Source: Hydrogenovibrio halophilus DSM 15072
Lineage (GTDB): Bacteria; Pseudomonadota; Gammaproteobacteria; Thiomicrospirales; Thiomicrospiraceae
DNA: 64,000 bases
Assembly: GCF_000384235.1 (NCBI RefSeq)
Contig: NZ_KB913033.1
Span: forward strand, 2,292,687 to 2,356,686
Direction: 5' to 3'
Shown: positions 57,742 through 64,000 of the stretch, piece after piece
How the letters are laid out: each line of letters starts with the position of its first letter
Position numbering within the stretch: position 1 is the stretch's first letter
Position numbers and translations under genes: made by a program
The notes under the pieces: model-generated
What the model was told of the DNA's origin: nothing
Seen by the model: only the letters and a program-made list of their open reading frames with translations
Databases searched by the model: none

Positions 57742-59876
57742 GCCATCTGGTCGAACACAAACCGCTCAAACACCGTTTCATCGAGTGGCTGGGGCGCTTC
57801 TACCCCATGGCCAAGCGTCTGCTGTACCATTTTCACGGCGGGGTGTTTCCCAAATACCACAAATCCTTATCCAATCGCTACCCTCTGGTTGAAGACTTTA
57901 TCCCTGAGCTACTGACTTTGCCGTTACAGCAGCACCTGGGCGTGGCCACCGAACCGCTGGTCAGCGTGGGCGACCGGGTATTGAAATACCAGCGCATCGC
58001 CGACACCGACAAGGGCTTGTCTGCGCCCATACACGCGCCCACGTCTGGTACGGTCATCGCCATTGAACCGCGGATACTGCCACATCCCTCCGGCCTGCCG
58101 GGGCTGTGCATTCTGCTTGAGCCGGATGGCAGGGACGAAGCCCAGGCGCTTACCCTGCCGGAAACACCCACCTCCCCACAATCCCTGAAGACACTTGTGC
58201 ACGAAGCCGGGATTGTGGGGCTGGGCGGTGCCGGATTTCCGACCTTTGCCAAAATCCCGGATCAGCGGGGCTGCATTGACCACCTGATCATCAACGGTGC
58301 CGAATGCGAACCCTTTATCACCTGCGATGACCAACTGATGAAACAGCGGCCCGAAGCCATCTGGCGTGGTGCCGAACTTGTCGCCCAGGCACTGGGCATC
58401 CCCAGAGTGCTCTGCGGTATTGAAGACAACAAAACCGAAGCGATCAAGACCATGACTCAGGCCGCAGACGGACTGCCTGCCGCCGCTCAGACGCACACGG
58501 ATTTTCAAGTCCGCCCTGTGGCCACGGTCTACCCCATGGGTGGGCAGGAACAACTGACTCAGGAGCTGATTGATCTGGAAATTCCATCCGACAAACATGC
58601 GATCGAAGTCGGTGTCCTGATGATGAACGTGGCCACACTGGCAGCCATTGCCGATGCCGCCGATGAAGGCAAACCGCTGATTTCCCGCTATGTGACCGTT
58701 TCCGGCATGGGCCTGAATGCCCCGTTCAATGCCCACGCACTGCTAGGTACCTCTTTCAAGGCGCTGGCGGAAAAAGCCGATCCCAAAACCCCGCTGACCT
58801 ACCCGCTGATCAAAGGCGGTCCCATGATGGGCATCTCCATGCACAGCAATGAGGTTCCGGTGATCAAAACCACCAACTGTGTGTTGGCGAACCCGCCCGA
58901 AGACGTGGAACCGGCCATGCCTTGCATCCGCTGCGGGGAATGCATGGATGCCTGCCCGATTCAGTTGTTGCCGCAACAGCTTTATTGGCACAGTCGCAGC
59001 CACGAATACGACAAAGTCAAAGACTTGAAGGTGTTCGATTGCATCGAATGCGGTTGTTGCAGCTTTGTCTGCCCCAGCCACATTCCACTGGTGCAATATT
59101 ACCGTCACGCCAAATCCGAAATCGTGCGCATAGAGAAAGAGGAAGAAGCCGCTGAACTGGCCAAACAACGCCACGAATTCAGGCTGGCGCGGCTCGAAAA
59201 GGCGGAAAAAGCCAAGAAAGCCCGCCTGAAAGCGAAAAAAGACGCGGTCAAAAAACAGGCGGCTCAGACAACCCGACAATCGGGTGATGCCAGTGCAGCC
59301 GCAGCGAAAGCCGCCGCCGCGGCCAAAAAAGCGGCCGCAGCCAAGTCGCCCCAAACGGATCAAACAACCGATTCCAGCGCACCCAAAACGGCCAGAGAAA
59401 AAGCGATTGAAGCCGCCAAGGCCCGAGCGCAAAAAGCGGCCAAAAAAGCCGACGACTCGCCCACAGACAATCCGGCGGCACCGGAAGACCGTGCCCAGGT
59501 CAAACCCGCAGACAAACGCAAAGCCGCCATGGAAGCGGCTCAGAAACGCGCGCAAGCACAGAAGAACGCAAGCGCCGATTCTGCCTCCGACAAAGCGGCC
59601 AGACCTGCAGCCACGGAAACCGAGTCAAAGCGTGACAAGCGCCAGGCGGCCATGGCGGCCGCGCAAAAGGCAGCCAGAAAACGTCAGCAATCCTCTGATA
59701 ATGCCAGCGAAAACACGGACCAATCGAGCCGCGTTGACAGCAAAATCCCAGCCGCTTCACCAAAAGACAAACGCCAGGCCGCCATGGCTGCGGCCAAAAA
59801 ACGCGCGCTGAAAGCGCAGCAAAAAGCTCAGGCTCAAAAAGACACGCAAGCCCCATCACCGGACACAGAGGATTAA
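57738..59876 (+). CDS. rnfC: RnfC, NADH/FMN-binding subunit with repeat tail
   Basis: The 712-residue protein has a Nqo1-like fold ([31 protein letters not shown] region) and two 4Fe-4S motifs, [14 protein letters not shown] (about 396-409) and [15 protein letters not shown] (about 435-449). The C-terminal 230 residues are Lys/Ala-rich, with four diverged repeats of the type DKRxAAMxAAxKRA. The start is TTG 57738 with GGAGA upstream and a TTGA overlap with the rnfB stop. E. coli RsxC also carries a repeat tail of this kind. Confidence 0.97.
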   Translation: MSHLVEHKPLKHRFIEWLGRFYPMAKRLLYHFHGGVFPKYHKSLSNRYPLVEDFIPELLTLPLQQHLGVATEPLVSVGDRVLKYQRIADTDKGLSAPIHAPTSGTVIAIEPRILPHPSGLPGLCILLEPDGRDEAQALTLPETPTSPQSLKTLVHEAGIVGLGGAGFPTFAKIPDQRGCIDHLIINGAECEPFITCDDQLMKQRPEAIWRGAELVAQALGIPRVLCGIEDNKTEAIKTMTQAADGLPAAAQTHTDFQVRPVATVYPMGGQEQLTQELIDLEIPSDKHAIEVGVLMMNVATLAAIADAADEGKPLISRYVTVSGMGLNAPFNAHALLGTSFKALAEKADPKTPLTYPLIKGGPMMGISMHSNEVPVIKTTNCVLANPPEDVEPAMPCIRCGECMDACPIQLLPQQLYWHSRSHEYDKVKDLKVFDCIECGCCSFVCPSHIPLVQYYRHAKSEIVRIEKEEEAAELAKQRHEFRLARLEKAEKAKKARLKAKKDAVKKQAAQTTRQSGDASAAAAKAAAAAKKAAAAKSPQTDQTTDSSAPKTAREKAIEAAKARAQKAAKKADDSPTDNPAAPEDRAQVKPADKRKAAMEAAQKRAQAQKNASADSASDKAARPAATETESKRDKRQAAMAAAQKAARKRQQSSDNASENTDQSSRVDSKIPAASPKDKRQAAMAAAKKRALKAQQKAQAQKDTQAPSPDTED

Positions 59877-59879
59877 CCC

Positions 59880-60908
59880 ATGTCTTTGCCCTATTCCTCT
59901 CCCTACATTCACAATGCCAGCAGCGTCCGGCGCACCATGCTGCAAGTGCAGATCGCCGCATTTCCGGCACTGTTGGCGCATATTTATTTTTTCGGGTTCG
60001 GCATCACCATCCAGTGGGCACTCGCCGTCGTTGCCTGGCTGGTGGTCGAAACCCTGTTATTAAAACTGCGCCACCGACCGGTCAAACCCTTTATCTCCGA
60101 CATGAGCGGACTGATCACCGTCACCGGCATTGTTTTCTGCATCCCGCCCGAATCCCCCTGGTGGGTGGTGGTCAGCGCGGTCATTTTTGCTCTGGTGTTT
60201 GGCAAGCATCTGTATGGCGGCTTGGGCTACAACCCTTTCAATCCGGCGATGCTGGGCTATGCGTTTGTGTTGATTTCCTTCCCGGCCGAAGTCACCCAGT
60301 GGACCCTGCCGGCCGGCATTTCCGGTCATCATTTGTCGCTGTGGGAATCGGCCCAGATCATATTCACCGGGCAATTTCCACCAGGCCTGGTGCATTTAAC
60401 CGGGGCCACCCCTTTGAATGAACTGCAAACCGCGTTGGTCAATGGCGCCAGCGCAGCCGAAACCTGGGCAGGATCGCGCTTCAATGATCCAAACTTGATT
60501 AATGGCTGGTTTTGGGTGAATGTGGCCTTTCTGATCGGCGGAATCTGGATGTTGTACAGCCGAGCCATTCGCTGGCAATACCCGGTCGGATTTCTGAGCG
60601 CACTGGCCTTGATGGCGGCTCTTTTTCATGCCATTGACCCAGACACCTATGCGCCTGTCAGCTTTCACCTGTTCAGCGGTGGTGTGATGTTGGCCGCTTT
60701 TTTCATCATCACCGACCCAGTCTCTTCCAGCACCACTCCAATGGGACGTCTGTTTTACGCCATCGGCATCGGCGTGCTCGTGTATGTGATCCGTAACTGG
60801 GGCAGTTTCCCCGACGGGATCGCCTTTGCCGTATTACTGATGAACCTGTTTGTCCCCCTGCTGGATCAATACACTCAACCGCGCGTCATGGGTCACAAAG
60901 GACGATAA
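59880..60908 (+). CDS. rnfD: RnfD, flavin-bearing membrane subunit
   Basis: The 342-residue polytopic protein has NPAMLGYAFVLISFP and LTGATPLNEL, in which the Thr carries covalent FMN in this family. ITDPVSSSTTPMGRLFYAIG is also diagnostic. GAGG lies before ATG, 3 nt after rnfC. An iterated palindrome (60381-60390) encodes PPGLVHLTG immediately before the FMN motif. Confidence 0.96.
   Translation: MSLPYSSPYIHNASSVRRTMLQVQIAAFPALLAHIYFFGFGITIQWALAVVAWLVVETLLLKLRHRPVKPFISDMSGLITVTGIVFCIPPESPWWVVVSAVIFALVFGKHLYGGLGYNPFNPAMLGYAFVLISFPAEVTQWTLPAGISGHHLSLWESAQIIFTGQFPPGLVHLTGATPLNELQTALVNGASAAETWAGSRFNDPNLINGWFWVNVAFLIGGIWMLYSRAIRWQYPVGFLSALALMAALFHAIDPDTYAPVSFHLFSGGVMLAAFFIITDPVSSSTTPMGRLFYAIGIGVLVYVIRNWGSFPDGIAFAVLLMNLFVPLLDQYTQPRVMGHKGR
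60381..60390. repeat. Iterated palindrome inside rnfD
   Basis: Read as Pro-Gly-Leu just ahead of the FMN-attachment motif. It is the second coding copy outside the Gln-Ala-Trp frame. Confidence 0.75.
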
Positions 60909-60919
60909 AAGGACAGATT

Positions 60920-61558
60920 ATGCTTCAGAAATCCCGTCCACAAGCTTCGCTGCTCACCCAGATGGTCCAGACAGCCCTCAAGTTGAGTCTGTTTGTGTTC
61001 ATTGCGGTCAGTCTTCTGACCGCCGTCTGGTTACTGACAGACGAACCGATCAAGCAAGCCGAACAGCGCGCCCTGATTCAAACACTGCAGCAGGTCATGC
61101 CTGCCTCCCATTACGACAACGACCTCCTGGCAGACACACGCACCATCGTGGCCCCGGAAGCATTGGGCACCAACGAGCCCGTGACCGTTTACCGGGCCCG
61201 CAAAGACAATCAGCCCGTGGGTCTGGTGATTCAGGCCAAAACCCAACAGGGCTACAGCCCCAATATGCAGATACTGGTCGGGGTCAACGTCCAAGGCAAG
61301 GTACTGGGCGTTCGAGTACTGGAACATGCGGAAACCCCTGGCTTGGGCGACAAGGTCGAACCCGGCAAATCCGACTGGATTCACAGCTTTCTCAACAAAA
61401 GCCTGCAGTCCCCGCCACCGGAAAGATGGACCGTGCAAAAATACGGTGGCGCATTCGACCAGTTCACTGGCGCGACCATCACACCCAAGGCGGTGGTCGA
61501 AAAAGTACGCGACGTACTCCAGCTGATCGAAAAACGAGGAGAAACCTTGTATGAATAA
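60920..61558 (+). CDS. rnfG: RnfG, periplasmic flavin-bearing subunit
   Basis: The 212-residue protein has one N-terminal membrane helix (about 15-37) and an FMN-binding domain ending in [15 protein letters not shown], the covalent-FMN Thr motif. [12 protein letters not shown] is also typical. AAGGA precedes ATG. It overlaps rnfE by 8 nt. Confidence 0.96.
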   Translation: MLQKSRPQASLLTQMVQTALKLSLFVFIAVSLLTAVWLLTDEPIKQAEQRALIQTLQQVMPASHYDNDLLADTRTIVAPEALGTNEPVTVYRARKDNQPVGLVIQAKTQQGYSPNMQILVGVNVQGKVLGVRVLEHAETPGLGDKVEPGKSDWIHSFLNKSLQSPPPERWTVQKYGGAFDQFTGATITPKAVVEKVRDVLQLIEKRGETLYE

Positions 61559-62279
61559 GACCATACCAAACAACGCCACCTCGTACAGAAAAATCATGGA
61601 AGACGGTCTGTGGCGCAACAATCAGGCTCTGGTCGCACTGCTTGGACTCTGCCCGCTTCTGGCGGTGACCAACAACACCGTCAACGGACTGGGCCTGGGG
61701 CTGGCCACCATGGCTGTGATCATGGTTTCCAATGTGCTGGTGTCCCTGATTCGTGATTTTGTGTCATCGGAAATCCGGATTCCGGTTTTCATTGCCATCA
61801 TCGCCGCGGCGGTCACCATCATTGACCTGCTGATGGAAGCCTACCTCAACACCCTTCACGGCATATTGGGCATTTTCATCCCTCTGATTGTTACCAACTG
61901 TGCCATTTTAGGCCGTGCAGAGGCATTTGCTTCTCGCAATCCGGTCAATCACGCACTGGTAGACGGTTTTTTTGTGGGCTTGGGTTTTGCCCTGGTTCTG
62001 ATCGTTCTGGGCGCATTGCGTGAATTGATTGGCAACGGCACCCTGTTCGACCAAATGCATTTACTGCTGGGCGACATGGCCGCTGGCTGGACGATCTCTC
62101 TGCCGGACCTGTATCAACCGGTTTTATTGGCCGTGCTGCCTCCCGGCGCGTTTATCGGACTGGGGCTTCTAATCGCCGTCAAGAACGCACTGGAAATTCG
62201 CAAACGGGAAAAACAGACCAATCAACTGGGCATCCGCGTTCAGGCCGAGCCTGCGATCAGTGACTCCATCAATCCGTAA
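61551..62279 (+). CDS. rnfE: RnfE, membrane subunit of the Rnf complex
   Basis: The 242-residue paralogue of RnfA has [37 protein letters not shown] and [19 protein letters not shown]. It is the last rnf gene, followed by nth as in many gammaproteobacteria. GAGGAG precedes ATG inside rnfG. Confidence 0.96.
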   Translation: MNKTIPNNATSYRKIMEDGLWRNNQALVALLGLCPLLAVTNNTVNGLGLGLATMAVIMVSNVLVSLIRDFVSSEIRIPVFIAIIAAAVTIIDLLMEAYLNTLHGILGIFIPLIVTNCAILGRAEAFASRNPVNHALVDGFFVGLGFALVLIVLGALRELIGNGTLFDQMHLLLGDMAAGWTISLPDLYQPVLLAVLPPGAFIGLGLLIAVKNALEIRKREKQTNQLGIRVQAEPAISDSINP

Positions 62280-62286
62280 CGACCCT

Positions 62287-62928
62287 ATGAATCAAGCCAA
62301 ACGACTGCAAATATTCGAACGTCTGTCAGAACACATCCCCGACCCGGAAACCGAACTCCATTACAACACCGCCTTCGAACTACTGATCGCGGTGATTCTT
62401 TCGGCCCAGGCCACCGACAAAGGCGTCAACATCGCCACAGCCAAACTGTTCCCGGTGGCCAATACGCCCGAAACCATACTGGCTCTGGGCGAAGAAGGCT
62501 TGAAAACATACATTAAAACCATCGGATTGTTTAACAGCAAAGCCGCTAACATCATCAAGACCTGCCGACAGCTGATCGAACTTCATGACTCTCAGGTTCC
62601 AGACAACCGCAACGATCTCGAAGCCCTTCCCGGCGTCGGGCGAAAAACCGCCAATGTGGTTCTCAATACCGCCTTTGGTCAACCTACCATGGCGGTCGAC
62701 ACCCACATATTTCGAGTCGCCAACCGTACCCGCATCGCGCCGGGCAAAACCGTACTGGAAGTCGAAAAAAAGCTGCTTAAAAACGTGCCCAAAGCTTACC
62801 TGATGCCGGCCCATCACTTACTGATTCTGCACGGGCGCTACACCTGCACCGCGCGAAAACCGCGCTGCGGCGCCTGCTGCATTTTCGATCTGTGCGAATT
62901 CAAAGACAAGGAACAGTTTGCGCAATAG
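62287..62928 (+). CDS. nth: Endonuclease III
   Basis: The 213-residue base-excision glycosylase/AP lyase has LLIAVILSAQATDKGVN (catalytic Lys is in this helix-turn region of the family), the helix-hairpin-helix LPGVGRKTANVV, AVDTHIFRVANR with the catalytic Asp, and the C-terminal 4Fe-4S ligands C-x6-C-x2-C-x5-C (CTARKPRCGACCIFDLC). ATG 62287 was chosen 7 nt after rnfE; the in-frame start at 62260 lies inside rnfE. Confidence 0.97.
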   Translation: MNQAKRLQIFERLSEHIPDPETELHYNTAFELLIAVILSAQATDKGVNIATAKLFPVANTPETILALGEEGLKTYIKTIGLFNSKAANIIKTCRQLIELHDSQVPDNRNDLEALPGVGRKTANVVLNTAFGQPTMAVDTHIFRVANRTRIAPGKTVLEVEKKLLKNVPKAYLMPAHHLLILHGRYTCTARKPRCGACCIFDLCEFKDKEQFAQ

Positions 62929-62942
62929 GAATGCCCTTTTTA

Positions 62943-62952
62943 CCAGGCCTGG
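62943..62952. repeat. Iterated palindrome, nth-5S intergenic, copy 1
   Basis: CTTTTTACCAGGCCTGGTTT, 14 nt after the nth stop. Its T5 run on one side only would suit termination of minus-strand transcripts. Confidence 0.8.
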
Positions 62953-62992
62953 TTTGCAGGGATAAAGTAAAGACAATTACAAGCCGTTTTCA

Positions 62993-63002
62993 CCAGGCCT
63001 GG
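62993..63002. repeat. Iterated palindrome, nth-5S intergenic, copy 2
   Basis: TTTTCACCAGGCCTGGTAAAAA, 50 bp from copy 1 and the closest pair in the window. It lies between convergent nth and the rRNA operon. Confidence 0.8.
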
Positions 63003-63032
63003 TAAAAAGGGAACGGGCCGGTTTCCAGACAT

Positions 63033-63066
63033 AAAAAAACCCATGAGGCTTTCGCACTCACGGGTT
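63033..63066 (-). terminator. Terminator of the rRNA operon
   Basis: On the minus strand, AACCCGTGAG pairs with CTCATGGGTT (one G-U) over a 9-nt loop, followed by T7. It lies 10 nt past the 5S 3' end. Confidence 0.9.
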
Positions 63067-63076
63067 CAGGATATAA

Positions 63077-63192
63077 GCTTGGGGATGACCTACTCTCACA
63101 TGGGACCTCCCACACTACCATCGGCGCTGAGACGTTTCACTTCTGAGTTCGGCATGGGATCAGGTGGTTCCATCTCGCTATGGTCCCCAAGC
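63077..63192 (-). rRNA. rrf: 5S ribosomal RNA
   Basis: About 116 nt. The ends GCTTGGGGA and TCCCCAAGC pair as helix I, and the interior contains CCCATGCCGAACTCAGAAG and GCGCCGATGGTAGTGTGG, diagnostic of gammaproteobacterial 5S. The exact ends are estimated from helix I. Confidence 0.96.
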
Positions 63193-63366
63193 AATTGGGT
63201 ACTGACAACCAGTCTCTCAACTCGTTGTCGGAATTTGGAAAAATCTCTTGGTTTTAATCTCGACTCGGTAACAGTCTTTGTGTTGTTTTTGACTCTCAAG
63301 CTGTCTGCCTAACCTCAGTCAACTCAAAACGTCTCTTTAAAAAGACCAAGTTTTCTTTGAGTTGTA

Positions 63367-64000
<634 letters not shown>

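Noticed and set aside
58743..59555. 270-codon Phe/Gly/Arg-rich minus-strand frame
   Set aside because: Complement of the Lys/Ala repeat tail of rnfC; composition is explained by that repeat.
63043..63312. Open frames on both strands over 63043-63312
   Set aside because: They cover the 5S rRNA gene and the 23S-5S spacer, not protein-coding DNA.

Overview
The window is chromosomal DNA from a gammaproteobacterium. Evidence for this includes the block orders queA-tgt-yajC-secD-secF, rpsF-rpsR-DUF2232-rplI-dnaB-alr, mutL-miaA-hfq-hflX-hflK-hflC-DUF2065-hisZ-purA, purM-purN, dcd-apbC-(gap)-metG and rnfABCDGE-nth, plus an endonuclease-type MutL and an Rnf complex. By eye the GC content is in the mid-50s percent. 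I cannot name the genus from sequence alone. Coding is dense (about 90 percent) and almost entirely core metabolism and information processing. There is no prophage, no intact IS and no CRISPR array.

Layout. 1-2.7 kb: the start of an Asp-box (sialidase-like) protein, hemJ, a SlyD-type isomerase, a large imperfect palindrome, ycgN and a small CheZ-like protein. 2.8-8.6 kb (minus): queA-tgt-yajC-secD-secF. 8.7-13.1 kb: a DUF3087 membrane protein, tRNA-Val and tRNA-Leu, a SPOR-domain protein, a 45-codon membrane peptide, a MATE transporter. 13-20.5 kb (minus): ppiD, then rpsF-rpsR-DUF2232-rplI and dnaB-alr-nudF-(membrane protein)-MATE. 20.6-33.3 kb: a single-domain CheY-like regulator (plus), then a long minus run tsaE-amiC-mutL-miaA-hfq-hflX-hflK-hflC-DUF2065-hisZ-purA. 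33.4-44.6 kb: queG (plus) converging on a dGTPase, proS, a membrane diguanylate cyclase, the RbgA/YlqF GTPase, a PilZ-like protein, a TlpA thioredoxin, hda and a DUF2066 protein. 44.6-44.9 kb: a 234-bp palindromic MITE-like element. 44.9-49.3 kb (plus): purM-purN-DUF3108-dcd-apbC. 49.3-54.2 kb (minus): a four-gene signalling island (histidine kinase, receiver-kinase hybrid, receiver/PP2C/anti-sigma-kinase fusion, STAS protein). 54.5-62.9 kb (plus): metG, rnfABCDGE and nth. 63.0-64.0 kb (minus): 5S rRNA and the 3' part of 23S rRNA.

Two things stand out. First, the 10-bp palindrome CCAGGCCTGG occurs 17 times by my reading (12 as ACCAGGCCTGGT), plus four one-mismatch copies. A random 10-mer is expected about 0.06 times in 64 kb. 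Eight of the 17 lie in the roughly 10 percent of the window that is intergenic. Several of these sit between oligo-T and oligo-A and form perfect 22-24 bp palindromes. Seven of the nine coding copies are read as Gln-Ala-Trp. This is a highly iterated palindrome whose function I cannot assign. Second, a partner-switching and two-component island lies between apbC and metG, which are often neighbours in related genomes. Its central protein has Glu instead of Asp at the receiver phosphorylation site, and one of its kinases has Asp where the H-box His should be.

Genes that work together: queA, tgt and queG act in queuosine modification of tRNA. SecD, SecF and YajC assist Sec translocation. HflK and HflC modulate FtsH. 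PurM and PurN are purine-synthesis steps 5 and 3, and PurA makes adenylosuccinate. RnfA-G form the ion-pumping ferredoxin:NAD oxidoreductase. The GGDEF and PilZ-like proteins suggest c-di-GMP signalling. The stand-alone CheY-like and CheZ-like proteins suggest a phospho-relay whose kinase is outside the window.
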